DNA from: Halomonas halophila | GTDB taxonomy: Bacteria; Pseudomonadota; Gammaproteobacteria; Pseudomonadales; Halomonadaceae | Length of the DNA stretch: 64,000 nt | Direction: 5' to 3' | Assembly: GCF_030406665.1 (NCBI RefSeq) | Contig: NZ_CP129121.1 | Coordinates: 2,666,001-2,730,000 of the forward strand | Shown: piece after piece, positions 16,266 to 24,655 of the stretch | Position numbering within the stretch: position 1 is the first letter of the stretch | How the letters are laid out: each line of letters begins with the position of its first letter | Translations under genes and position numbers: made by a program | The notes under the pieces: model-generated | Told to the model about the DNA's origin: nothing | Databases searched by the model: none | Seen by the model: the letters and a program-made list of their open reading frames with translations, nothing else

Positions 16266-17131
16266 GCGAAGACCGATCGACCGGCCAGGGCAACAAGTCC
16301 TGGTTCGACAAGTTGTTCAGCGCCCTGTCCAGCGACAGCGACGAACCGAGCTCGCGGGACGAGCTGCTGGCCTTTCTGCGCCAGGCGGCGACCCGGCTCA
16401 AGCTCGAGCAGGACGCCATGATGATCATCGAGGGCGCCCTGAACATCAGCGATCAACAGGTCCGCGAAGTGCTGATCCCGCGCTCGCAGATCACCGCCAT
16501 CGGCCTCGACCAGCCCCTCGAGGAATACCTGCCGGTGATCCTCGAGACCGGCCACTCCCGCTATCCGGTGGTCGGCGAGAACCTCGACGAGGTGAAGGGC
16601 ATCCTGCTGGTCAAGGACCTGCTGCCGCTGCTGCGCCAGGGCCAGGATAACGGCCATCCCTTCCAGCTCGAGGAGGTGCTGCGCCCGGCCATGTTCGTGC
16701 CGGAGTCCAAGCGCCTGAACAGCCTGCTCAAGGAATTCCGCGATACCCACAACCACATGGCCGTGGTGGTGGACGAGTATGGCGGCACCGCCGGCATCAT
16801 CACCATCGAGGACATCCTCGAGGAGATCGTCGGCGACATCGAGGACGAGCACGACACCGACGAGGAAGAGGACATCCGCGCGCTCGGCGAGTCACGCTTC
16901 GCGATCCGCGCCCTGACTCCCATCGAGGACTTCAACGAGCGCTTCGGCACGCGCTTCTCCGACGAGGAGTTCGACACCCTCGGCGGCCTGGTCATGCAGC
17001 GTTTCGGCCACCTCCCCGGCCGCGGCGAGCACACCGAGATCGGTGGCTGGCGCTTCACGGTGCTCAACGCCGACAACCGACGCATCCGCCTGCTCGAGGC
17101 CGAGCCGGCCTCGGCGTCCGGCGAGGACTGA
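16262..17131 (+). CDS. corC: CBS-domain protein CorC/YbeX
   Basis: CorC-type proteins are linked to magnesium and cobalt efflux and, as YbeX, to ribosome metabolism beside YbeY. The 289-residue protein has a short N-terminal region, two CBS domains (about residues 65-190, including LIPRSQITAI, GHSRYPVV and VVVDEYGGTAGIITIEDILEEIVG) and a C-terminal CorC/HlyC domain (about 205-285). There are no membrane helices, unlike larger CNNM relatives. It overlaps ybeY by four bases. Confidence 0.93.
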   Translation: MSEDRSTGQGNKSWFDKLFSALSSDSDEPSSRDELLAFLRQAATRLKLEQDAMMIIEGALNISDQQVREVLIPRSQITAIGLDQPLEEYLPVILETGHSRYPVVGENLDEVKGILLVKDLLPLLRQGQDNGHPFQLEEVLRPAMFVPESKRLNSLLKEFRDTHNHMAVVVDEYGGTAGIITIEDILEEIVGDIEDEHDTDEEEDIRALGESRFAIRALTPIEDFNERFGTRFSDEEFDTLGGLVMQRFGHLPGRGEHTEIGGWRFTVLNADNRRIRLLEAEPASASGED

Positions 17132-17181
17132 TCCCGCCTCTCACCCTCTTTCCTCTGGCCATCTTCACCAAGGACGGTGCC

Positions 17182-18639
17182 ATGACGCCCTCTCGCCTTC
17201 ATCGGTTCCTCGGGCCCCTGGCGGCGATCGCCGCCGGCGTGCTCACCACCCTGTCCGCCGCCCCGTTTCAGCTCTGGTGGCTGGCCCCGGTGGCGGCCGG
17301 CCTGCTCTACGCCGGGCTGCCATCGCTCAATGCCCGTCAGGCCGCCTGGCGCGGCTGGTGCTACGGGCTCGGCCTGTTCGGCGCCGGTGCCTCCTGGGTC
17401 TATGTCTCGATCCACGACTACGGCTACACGGGGGTGCCGCTGGCGCTGGCGCTGACCGTGCTGTTCGTCGCCGCCCTGTCGCTGTTCTTCGCCGTCACCC
17501 TGGGCCTCTACCGGCGCCTGTGCGGGCCGCGGCTGTCGGTGCTGACCTTCGCCGGCGCCTGGGTGCTCGGCGAGGCGCTGCGCACCTGGCTGTTCACCGG
17601 CTTCCCGTGGCTGCTGCTGGGCAGCGGCCAGGTGGATTCCCCGCTGGCCCCCTGGGCGCCGGTCGGCGGCGTCTATCTGCTGTCGCTGATCGTGGCCCTC
17701 ACCGGCGCGCTCGGCGTGTCGCTGCTGCGCCGGCGCTGGTGGGCCACTCTGCCGCTGGCCGTGCTGTGGCTCACGCCGCTGGCGCTGCCTGCCCAGTGGA
17801 CGACGCCCGCCGGCGATCCGCTGCGCGTCGCCCTCCTGCAGGGCAACCTGCCCCAGCTGATCAAGTGGACGCCGGAGGGCCGGCGCCAGGCCGCTAACAC
17901 CTATCTGTCGCTGACCGCCGAGCTGGACGAGGCCCCGGACCTGGTGATCTGGCCCGAGGCGGCGCTGCCGATGTTCGCCGACCAGGCCCGGCCGATCCTC
18001 GAGCGCGCCCAGACCCTGCTGCCGCCGGAGAGCACGCTGCTCACCGGCATTTTGACCCGCGAGGACGGCCGCTACTACAACGGCGTGCTCGACGTCGCCG
18101 ACGGCGAGCGCTATCTCAAGCGCCATCTGGTGCCGTTCGGCGAGTACCTGCCGCTGGAAAGCCTGCTGCGCGGCGCCATCGCCTTCTTCGACCTGCCGAT
18201 GCCGGCCATGACCCCCGGGCCGGCCCGGCAGGCACCGCTGGTGGCGGCCGGCACCCGCATCGGCAATGCCATCTGCTACGAGATCATCTACGCCGATCTG
18301 GTCGCCGAACAGGCCAGGCGCTCGAACGTGATCCTCACGGTCTCCAACGACACCTGGTTCGGCGCCTCCATCGGTCCGCTGCAGCACCTGCAGATGGCTC
18401 GCCTGCGGGCGCTGGAGAACGGCCGGCCGGTGATCCGCGCGACCAGCAACGGCGTCACCGCGCTGATCGATGCCCAGGGCCGCGTGACCGAGCGGGCACC
18501 GCAGTTCGAGGTCGCCACGCTCACCGGCGAGGTCACGCCGATGGCCGGCCTGACACCTTTCTCGCATATCGGCAGCTGGCCGATCTGGCTGCTCGGCGCG
18601 CTGCTGGTGCTGCCGGGGCTGCGACGCCGGAAGTCGTAA
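17182..18639 (+). CDS. lnt: apolipoprotein N-acyltransferase
   Basis: Lnt attaches the third acyl chain to lipoproteins in the inner membrane. The 485-residue protein has about six N-terminal membrane segments, a periplasmic nitrilase-like domain with Glu259 (IWPEAALPMF), Lys313 (LKRHLVPFGEYLP) and Cys365 (NAICYEIIYADL) as the catalytic triad, and a final membrane helix. AAGGACGG precedes the ATG at 17182, 50 bases after corC. Its stop codon abuts a tandem heptamer repeat. Confidence 0.96.
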   Translation: MTPSRLHRFLGPLAAIAAGVLTTLSAAPFQLWWLAPVAAGLLYAGLPSLNARQAAWRGWCYGLGLFGAGASWVYVSIHDYGYTGVPLALALTVLFVAALSLFFAVTLGLYRRLCGPRLSVLTFAGAWVLGEALRTWLFTGFPWLLLGSGQVDSPLAPWAPVGGVYLLSLIVALTGALGVSLLRRRWWATLPLAVLWLTPLALPAQWTTPAGDPLRVALLQGNLPQLIKWTPEGRRQAANTYLSLTAELDEAPDLVIWPEAALPMFADQARPILERAQTLLPPESTLLTGILTREDGRYYNGVLDVADGERYLKRHLVPFGEYLPLESLLRGAIAFFDLPMPAMTPGPARQAPLVAAGTRIGNAICYEIIYADLVAEQARRSNVILTVSNDTWFGASIGPLQHLQMARLRALENGRPVIRATSNGVTALIDAQGRVTERAPQFEVATLTGEVTPMAGLTPFSHIGSWPIWLLGALLVLPGLRRRKS

Positions 18640-18695
18640 GCTGGAAGCTGGAAGCTGGAAGCTGGAAGCTGGAAGCTGGAAGCTGGAAGCTGGAA
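18640..18695. repeat. tandem heptamer repeat (GCTGGAA)8
   Basis: Eight perfect consecutive copies of GCTGGAA begin at the base after the lnt stop. An inverted partner, CTTCCAGCTTCCAG, lies at 18744-18757 beyond the terminator, so the transcript can fold the repeat into an extended stem. Such perfect arrays are prone to copy-number change. Confidence 0.9.
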
Positions 18696-18709
18696 CGCAG
18701 CGTAAAAAG

Positions 18710-18745
18710 AACCGCCCCCAGGCAAGGTACCTGGGGCGGTTTTCT
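18710..18745 (+). terminator. terminator after lnt
   Basis: AACCGCCCCCAGG pairs with CCTGGGGCGGTT (one bulged C), followed by TTCTT. The GCTGGAA array and its inverted copy flank it. Confidence 0.7.
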
Positions 18746-18835
18746 TCCAGCTTCCAGGCGCGAAGCGCCGCTCTTAACTCTTCTGGCGTCAGGCGAAGCC
18801 CGGTGCTTCCCGCCGCGAAGCGGCGCTCTTCCCGC

Positions 18836-20665
18836 TCAGGCCTGGTGCTCGCCCAGCACCTCGGGAATGGTCATCTTCACGTAGCGCCCGGGCGCCGGCT
18901 CGAGGATATCCAGCTCGCCGTCGCCGGGCTGGCGGGCCGGCACCATCTTCTCGGCGTCGGCGTAGCCGTTGTCGGTCATCCAGGCCTGCCAGTGCGGCCA
19001 CCAGGAGCCCTCGTGGGCCTTGGCCCCTTCCAGCCACTCCTCCGGGGTCGGAGGGAGCTCGTCGTTGGTCCAGAAGCCGTACTTGTTCTTGTGCGGCGGG
19101 TTGACGATGCCGGCGATATGGCCGGACCCGCCCAGCACGAACGTGACCGGCCCCTTGGGCAGCAGCGCCCCGTGGTAGGTGCTATTCCACTTGGCGATGT
19201 GGTCGTCGCGGGTGGAAACGAAGTAGCTCGGCACCGAGATCTTGCGCAGGTCGATCTTCACGCCATCGAGCTCGATGCCGCCGGGCTCGACCAGGCGGTT
19301 CTCGACGTAGAGGTGGCGCAGATACCAGCCGTGGGTCGCCGCCGGCAGGTTGGTGCCGTCGGTGTTCCAGTACAGCAGGTCGAAGGGGGCCGGAACGTCG
19401 CCCTTGAGGTAGTTGTTGATGTAGAAGGACCAGAAGAGGTCGTTCTCGCGCAGCAGGTTGAAGGAGTAGGCCATGATCCGGCCGTCCAGGTAACCGTCCC
19501 GCTCGAGCTTGGCCTCGATGCCGCTGAGCACCGGCTCGGCGAGGAAGACGCCGATCTCGCCGGGATCGCGAAAGTCCCACAGGCTGGTCATGTAGGTCGC
19601 CGACTTGACCTTGCGCCCGCGTCGGGTGCTGGTCAGGTAGGCCACCGTGGAGCCCGCCAGGGTGCCGCCGACGCAGTAGCTCAGCAGGTTGACCGACTTC
19701 TCGCCGGTGGCCTGCTCGATCGCCTCCATGGCGCTGATCGGGCCCAGCTGCATGTAGTCGGCCCAGGTCAGGTCGCCCTGCTCGGGGCCGGGGTTGCGCC
19801 AGGAGATCAGGAACACGGTGTGCCCCTGGTCCACCAGCCACTTGACCAGCGAGTTGTCCTGGCGCAGGTCGAGGATGTAGTACTTGTTGATCCAGGGCGG
19901 CACGATCAACAGCGGCGTCTTGTAGACCTGCTCGGTGCTCGGCGCATACTGGATCAGCTGGATCAGCTCGTTCTCGTACACCACCGAACCGGGCGTCACG
20001 GCGATGTTTTCCCCCACCGCGAAGGCGCTGCGGTCGGTCATGGTGACGTTGAGCCCCTCGGCGGAGTTCAGCAGGTCCTGGCGCAGCCGGGCCAGGCCCT
20101 CGACCAGGTTCTCGCCGCGGGTCTCGAGGGTGCGACGCATCACCTCGGGATTGGTGGTGACGAAGTTGGTCGGCGCCATGGCGTTGACCAGCTGGCGCGC
20201 ATAGAAGGCCAGGTTGCGCTTCTGCTCGGCGGAGAGCCCGTCGAGCCGCTCGATCAGCTCCTCGACCCAGCGCGAGAACAGCAGGTACTGCTGCATGATG
20301 GCGAGATAGTGAGGATCGCTGGTCCAGGCCTCGTCCTGGAAGCGGCGGTCGCCCCTGGCAGGCATCACCAGCGGCTCCACCGCCTCGCCGGCCAGGGCGC
20401 GCATGCCGTTCTGCCACAGCTGGAACTGATCCTGCACCAGGCGTGACTGGGTCTCCCACAGCAGGGTCGGGTCCTGCATCAGCGACTCCGCCCCGGCCTG
20501 GAAGGCCTCGCGCATGTGCCCATAGACGGACTGGGCCGCATCGTCCGGCACCATCCGCGGAATCAGGTCCTCCAGGAGGGCCTGGTACTCCTCGCCGATC
20601 GCCTGGAACTGGGCTTGCCAGGCCTGCATGTCGGCCTGCGAGAATGCTTCACTCCCTGGCTGCAT
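18836..20665 (-). CDS. phaC: class I poly(3-hydroxyalkanoate) synthase
   Basis: PhaC polymerises 3-hydroxyacyl-CoA into storage polyester granules. The 609-residue protein has the class I N-terminal domain, the lipase-like box SYCVGGTL with nucleophile Cys331, the downstream DDHIAKW Asp region and the catalytic His in LGGSGHIAGIVNPP. The ATG at 20665 follows AGGAGG by five bases; an in-frame ATG eight codons upstream has no such signal. The phasin gene lies 86 bases upstream on the same strand. Confidence 0.96.
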   Translation of the reverse strand: MQPGSEAFSQADMQAWQAQFQAIGEEYQALLEDLIPRMVPDDAAQSVYGHMREAFQAGAESLMQDPTLLWETQSRLVQDQFQLWQNGMRALAGEAVEPLVMPARGDRRFQDEAWTSDPHYLAIMQQYLLFSRWVEELIERLDGLSAEQKRNLAFYARQLVNAMAPTNFVTTNPEVMRRTLETRGENLVEGLARLRQDLLNSAEGLNVTMTDRSAFAVGENIAVTPGSVVYENELIQLIQYAPSTEQVYKTPLLIVPPWINKYYILDLRQDNSLVKWLVDQGHTVFLISWRNPGPEQGDLTWADYMQLGPISAMEAIEQATGEKSVNLLSYCVGGTLAGSTVAYLTSTRRGRKVKSATYMTSLWDFRDPGEIGVFLAEPVLSGIEAKLERDGYLDGRIMAYSFNLLRENDLFWSFYINNYLKGDVPAPFDLLYWNTDGTNLPAATHGWYLRHLYVENRLVEPGGIELDGVKIDLRKISVPSYFVSTRDDHIAKWNSTYHGALLPKGPVTFVLGGSGHIAGIVNPPHKNKYGFWTNDELPPTPEEWLEGAKAHEGSWWPHWQAWMTDNGYADAEKMVPARQPGDGELDILEPAPGRYVKMTIPEVLGEHQA

Positions 20666-20751
20666 TGACACCTCCTGTCGCGCTGCCATGAACGCAGGAC
20701 CACCGCCCCTGGTACCACGAGGCGGTGGCCATCACATGCCGGGTCGAACGG

Positions 20752-21237
20752 TCAGCTGGCGCTGCCGCCGCTGCGCTTGCGCGTCGCCTGGCTGGTGGAC
20801 TTGGCCGGCGCCGGCTTCTCGGCGGCTTCGGACTTATCCGCCGTCGGCTTGGCGGCAGCGGCCGGCTTGGCTGCCTCGGCCGCCTGGCCGGCCTGCTCGG
20901 CAAAGGCCTGGCCGGATTCGGTGTAGAGCTGCTCGAGCTCGGCCTTGAACTGCAGGCTCATCTCGCCGAGCGTGCGGGCGTCCTCCAGCATCTGCTGAGA
21001 GAGCGCGTTCATCATCTCGGCCTGGCGGGTGCCGAAGTCGCGCAGGCTTTCGGCATCGGTGACCTCGGTGGCGTCGCGAAGGCGCTCGGTCCCCATCTGG
21101 CTGTAGCGCTTGAGAGACTCCATCTGATACTCGCTGACGCGCTCCATGTTCTGGAGCATCAGGGAATTCAGCTTGCGCATGGGCTCGAAGAACTGGCGAG
21201 TCTGTTCGTTGAAGGCATCGAACGTCTTGTCCTGCAT
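20752..21237 (-). CDS. phaP: phasin family protein
   Basis: Phasins coat PHA granules and control their size and number. The 161-residue protein is mostly helical (residues about 1-115) with the phasin core FNEQTRQFFEPMRKLNSLML and an Ala/Lys/Pro-rich tail (about 118-161) like the histone-H1-type tails of some granule proteins. GGGAGGAG precedes the ATG at 21237. It lies upstream of phaC and is probably co-transcribed with it. A TGC-rich palindrome at 21272-21285 may be an operator. Confidence 0.88.
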   Translation of the reverse strand: MQDKTFDAFNEQTRQFFEPMRKLNSLMLQNMERVSEYQMESLKRYSQMGTERLRDATEVTDAESLRDFGTRQAEMMNALSQQMLEDARTLGEMSLQFKAELEQLYTESGQAFAEQAGQAAEAAKPAAAAKPTADKSEAAEKPAPAKSTSQATRKRSGGSAS

Positions 21238-21271
21238 GGTCACTCCTCCCGAAGGAATACTGACGAAAGCC

Positions 21272-21285
21272 GTGCTGCACTGCAC
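21272..21285. promoter_or_regulatory. TGC-rich inverted repeat before the phasin gene
   Basis: GTGCTGCACTGCAC is a near-palindrome about 40 bases upstream of the phasin start. PhaR regulators of PHA granule genes are known to bind TGC-rich sites in some proteobacteria, so this is a possible operator. No PhaR gene is in the window. Confidence 0.3.
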
Positions 21286-21300
21286 AAAGACTAGTCTCGC

Positions 21301-21331
21301 ACGCCTGTCGTTGCAAGCGCATGACAGGCGT
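21301..21331. terminator. hairpin between the small PHA-locus gene and phasin
   Basis: ACGCCTGTC pairs with GACAGGCGT around a 13-base loop; there is no clear U-run. It separates 21370-21768 from the phasin gene, so the two may be independent transcripts. Confidence 0.4.
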
Positions 21332-21369
21332 CAAGCCCCGCAGGAAAAACGCGCGAGCCACGCGCGTGA

Positions 21370-21768
21370 TCAGCCCTCGCGCTTGCTCCGGGAGCGGGCG
21401 CTGGCCGCCGAGGCGCCACCGCCCGAGCCGCCCTCGGCACCACCGCTCGTGTCACCTCCGGCGCTGCCGCCCTCCTCGCCGCCACGGTTTCCCGCGGCGG
21501 CCTTGCTGAGCATGTCGAGCATCATCTGCTGGTAGCTGCCGAAACTGGCCAGCCCCTGTGACAACCCCTGCTGGAAGCCGGGCTGCTGGAACATCGACTG
21601 CTGCAGGAAGGGCTGCATCAGGCTCATCGGGTCGTAGCCCTCGACGCCGGATTCCATCTGCTTCTGGATGCGCGCCAGCAGGTCCTGCTGGAAGGCCTCC
21701 ACGTCGGGCAGGCCCAGGGCGCGGCGAAACTCGTCCGGGGTCAGGTCGAACTCGACGTTGATCTTCAT
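21370..21768 (-). CDS. uncharacterised small protein of the PHA locus
   Basis: The 132-residue protein starts MKINVEFDLTPDEFRRALGLPDV, a segment reminiscent of the DUF6489-type N-terminus. A Gln/Met/Phe-rich middle follows (SMFQQPGFQQGLSQGLASFG, residues about 58-77), then a low-complexity Gly/Ser/Ala tail ending in basic residues. No catalytic motif is visible. It lies upstream of the phasin and phaC on the same strand, so an association with PHA granules is an inference from position. The name comparison is from memory and uncertain. Confidence 0.65.
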   Translation of the reverse strand: MKINVEFDLTPDEFRRALGLPDVEAFQQDLLARIQKQMESGVEGYDPMSLMQPFLQQSMFQQPGFQQGLSQGLASFGSYQQMMLDMLSKAAAGNRGGEEGGSAGGDTSGGAEGGSGGGASAASARSRSKREG

Positions 21769-21823
21769 ATGACCGCCTTGTCGAAGATGGGTGGCTGTGC
21801 CGATCAGTGTAGCAGTCGCGGCC

Positions 21824-22909
21824 TCAGGACAGCCGCGGCGTGCTCACGCTGACGTCGGCGTTCTGGCCGCGATGGCGCAGCAGATGATCCAGCAGGGTCA
21901 GGGCCATCATCGCCTCGGCGATCGGCGTGGCGCGAATGCCCACGCAGGGATCGTGGCGCCCCTTGGTGACCACTTCCACCGGATTGCCCTCCAGGTCGAT
22001 GGACTGCCCTGGCGTGGTGATGCTGGAGGTCGGCTTGAGCGCCAGATGCACAACGATCGCCTGGCCGCTGGAGATGCCGCCCAGCACGCCGCCGGCGTGG
22101 TTGGAGAGAAAGCCCTCCGGGGTCATCTCGTCGCGATGCTCGCTGCCGCGGCTAGCCACCGAGGCGAAGCCGTCGCCGATCTCCACGCCCTTGACCGCGT
22201 TGATGCTCATCAGCCCGTGGGCCAGCTCGGCGTCCAGTCGGTCGAACACCGGCTCGCCGAGCCCCGGCGGCACGCCTTCGGCGACCACCGAGACCTTGGC
22301 GCCCACCGAGTCCTGATCGCGGCGCAGCTGGTCCATGTAGGCCTCGAGTTCCGGCACCCGGTCCGGATCGGGGCAGAAGAAGGGATTCTGCTCGACGGCG
22401 TCCCACTGCTTGAAGTCGATGGCGATGGGGCCGAGCTGGCTCATGTAGCCGCGGATGGTGATGCCCTGGCTCGCCAGGTATTTCTTGGCGATGGCCCCGG
22501 CCGCCACGCGCATGGCGGTCTCGCGGGCGCTGGAGCGTCCACCGCCGCGATAGTCGCGGATGCCGTACTTGTGCTGGTAGGTGTAGTCGGCGTGGGCCGG
22601 GCGGAACTGGTCCTTGATCTTCGAGTAGTCCTTGGAGCGCTGGTCGGTGTTCTCGATCAGCAGGCCGATCGAGGTGCCGGTGGTCACGCCCTCGAAGACG
22701 CCGGACAGGATGCGCACCCGGTCCGCTTCCTGGCGCTGGGTGGTGTGACGCGACGAGCCGGGGCGGCGACGGTCGAGATCGCGCTGCAGATCCTCCTCGG
22801 TCAGCGGCAGGCCCGGCGGGCAGCCGTCGACGATGGCGCCGAGCGCCGGGCCGTGGCTCTCGCCGAAGGTGGTGACGGTGAACAACTTGCCGAAGGTATT
22901 GCCGGACAT
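21824..22909 (-). CDS. aroC: chorismate synthase
   Basis: AroC converts 5-enolpyruvylshikimate-3-phosphate to chorismate, the branch-point precursor used by TrpEG in the same window. The 361-residue protein has the signatures GESHGPALG, the basic RRPGSSRHTTQRQEAD region and RDYRGGGRSSARETAMRVAAG (longer motif at residues about 124-144). The ATG at 22909 gives MSGNTFGKLF and has AGAGG upstream. prmB ends 19 bases upstream, an arrangement also found in enterobacteria. Confidence 0.97.
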   Translation of the reverse strand: MSGNTFGKLFTVTTFGESHGPALGAIVDGCPPGLPLTEEDLQRDLDRRRPGSSRHTTQRQEADRVRILSGVFEGVTTGTSIGLLIENTDQRSKDYSKIKDQFRPAHADYTYQHKYGIRDYRGGGRSSARETAMRVAAGAIAKKYLASQGITIRGYMSQLGPIAIDFKQWDAVEQNPFFCPDPDRVPELEAYMDQLRRDQDSVGAKVSVVAEGVPPGLGEPVFDRLDAELAHGLMSINAVKGVEIGDGFASVASRGSEHRDEMTPEGFLSNHAGGVLGGISSGQAIVVHLALKPTSSITTPGQSIDLEGNPVEVVTKGRHDPCVGIRATPIAEAMMALTLLDHLLRHRGQNADVSVSTPRLS

Positions 22910-22928
22910 GGGCGTGCCTCTTGACTGC

Positions 22929-23885
22929 TCAGCTGAAGGACGCCGCATGGGCGTCGAGTTCCGCGGCGGTGAGGGCGAACACGCCCTGGCCGCCGCGCTC
23001 GAATTCCAGCCACAGGAAGGGCACCTCGGGGAAGGCGGCCTCCAGGTGGCGATCGGAGTTGCCGACCTCGACGATCAGCACGCCGTCGTCGGTCAGGTGG
23101 TCGCGGGCCTCGCGCAGGATGCGCCGCACGATATCCAGGCCGTCGTCGCCGGCGCCCAGCGCCAGGCCCGGCTCGTGACCGAACTCGGCGGGCATGGTGG
23201 CCAGGTCGCGCTCGTCCACGTAGGGCGGGTTGGAGACGATCAGGTCGTAGCGCTCGCCCTCGAGACCGGCGAACAGATCCGACTCGACGGCGCGCACCCG
23301 GTCGGCGACGTCATGGCGGGCGATGTTCTGCCGCGCCACGGTCAGCGCCTCGGAGCTGATGTCGGCCAGGTCGACCTCGCAGGTCGGCAGGTACAGGGCG
23401 GTGGCCAGGCCGATGCAGCCCGAGCCGGTGCACAGGTCGAGCACCCGGGCCGGTGGCTCCATCGGGAACCAGGCGCCGAAGCCGTGCTCGATCAGCTCGG
23501 CGATGGGCGAGCGCGGGATCAGCACCCGCTCGTCGACGCTGAACGGCAGGCCGGCGAAGAAGGCCTCGCCGAGCAGGTAAGGCAGCGGGCGACGGCTGGT
23601 GATGCGCTCGCGCACCAGGGCCACGATGCGCGCACGCTCCATGGGCAGCAGCCGCGCCTCCTGCACGCCGGGGTCGACGTTCCACGGCAGGTGCAGGGCG
23701 CCGAGCGTCAGCGCCACGGCCTCGTCCCAGGCGGAGTCGGTGCCGTGCCCGTAGTGCAGGCCGGCCAGGTGAAACTCGCTGGCGGTCCAGCGCAGGCAGT
23801 CCCTGAGTGTGATCAGCCCCTCGACGAGGGCCTCATCGGTGAGCGTCAGGGTCGAAGCGGACGAGGAAGCGGAAGGTTCGGCCAC
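22929..23885 (-). CDS. prmB: ribosomal protein uL3 glutamine N5-methyltransferase
   Basis: PrmB methylates a glutamine of ribosomal protein L3. The 318-residue protein has a helical N-terminal domain, the SAM-binding VLDLCTGSGCIGLA and the substrate-glutamine motif NPPY. RRPLPYLLGEAFF and VLIPRSPIAELIE are typical of PrmB rather than PrmC. The GTG at 23885 is chosen as start because CAGGATG lies seven bases upstream and the upstream extension is not conserved-looking. It is followed by aroC and divergent from smrB, the same neighbourhood as in E. coli. Confidence 0.93.
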   Translation of the reverse strand: MAEPSASSSASTLTLTDEALVEGLITLRDCLRWTASEFHLAGLHYGHGTDSAWDEAVALTLGALHLPWNVDPGVQEARLLPMERARIVALVRERITSRRPLPYLLGEAFFAGLPFSVDERVLIPRSPIAELIEHGFGAWFPMEPPARVLDLCTGSGCIGLATALYLPTCEVDLADISSEALTVARQNIARHDVADRVRAVESDLFAGLEGERYDLIVSNPPYVDERDLATMPAEFGHEPGLALGAGDDGLDIVRRILREARDHLTDDGVLIVEVGNSDRHLEAAFPEVPFLWLEFERGGQGVFALTAAELDAHAASFS

Positions 23886-23947
23886 GAGACATCCTGTGGT
23901 TGACGGTGGGGAAATCGGCAAGGCCCTGATTGTACCCGCGGCGGCGG

Positions 23948-23975
23948 TTCACAGCCACGTCAGGGCCGGTATACT
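23948..23975 (+). promoter_or_regulatory. candidate smrB promoter
   Basis: TTCACA (23948-23953) and TATACT (23970-23975) are separated by 16 bases, about 100 bases upstream of the smrB ATG. Confidence 0.5.
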
Positions 23976-24075
23976 CGGATGGCTCGAGAGGCGCCTGCCC
24001 GGCAGGGCATCGCCTCGGACCGTGTCTCCGTCACCTCTTCCACCGCCATCGCCAGCCGACCTCCGAGAGAGCCCC

Positions 24076-24651
24076 ATGAGCCGACGCCGCCACCGCCCCG
24101 ACGACGACGAGATCAGCGCCTTCCGCCAGGCCCTGAGCGACGCCGGCGTGCGTCCGCTGAGCAGCAACCGTGCCGACCCGGGTCGCCCGCGACGCGCCGA
24201 CGAGGCCGCCCGGGCGCGGCGCGAGGCCGCTACCTCGGCCGGCGAGGACGCCGCCAGCGGTCGCACCTCCGACGGCCGGGTGGAGGCGGTGCGCCCCTCG
24301 GAGTATCTGGATTTCTTCCTGCCGGACATGCCCTATCGCGACCGCCAGCAGCTCAAGCGCGGCCAGATCGCCTGGGAGGCGGGACTCGACCTTCACGGCT
24401 ACACCCTGGAAGAGGCCCGCGCCGAGCTGGAAACCTTCCTCGCCGATGCCGCCGCCAACCGCGCCCGCTGCGTGCTGGTGGTACATGGCAAGGCCTGGAC
24501 CGGCCAGGCCGATTACCCGGTGATCAAGAGCCACGTCAACGCCTGGCTGCGCGAATGGCCCAGCGTGCTGGCCTTCTGCTCGGCCACCGAGGCCGACGGC
24601 GGCACCGGCGCCGTCTACGTGATGCTGCGCCGTCAGCGCGACGGACGCTGA
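24076..24651 (+). CDS. smrB: Smr-domain endonuclease, SmrB type
   Basis: SmrB cuts mRNA at collided ribosomes. The 191-residue protein has a disordered charged N-terminus and a C-terminal Smr domain with LDLHGYTLEEARAEL (residues about 100-114) and the VVHGKAWTG loop. Position beside prmB-aroC matches the E. coli smrB locus, which supports the assignment over other Smr proteins. The stop codon overlaps a perfect palindrome shared with the stop of the convergent gene. Confidence 0.85.
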   Translation: MSRRRHRPDDDEISAFRQALSDAGVRPLSSNRADPGRPRRADEAARARREAATSAGEDAASGRTSDGRVEAVRPSEYLDFFLPDMPYRDRQQLKRGQIAWEAGLDLHGYTLEEARAELETFLADAAANRARCVLVVHGKAWTGQADYPVIKSHVNAWLREWPSVLAFCSATEADGGTGAVYVMLRRQRDGR

Positions 24652-24655
24652 GGCG

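Noticed and set aside
18640..18695. CRISPR-like array
   Set aside because: The repeat is a 7-bp tandem without spacers and no cas genes are present.
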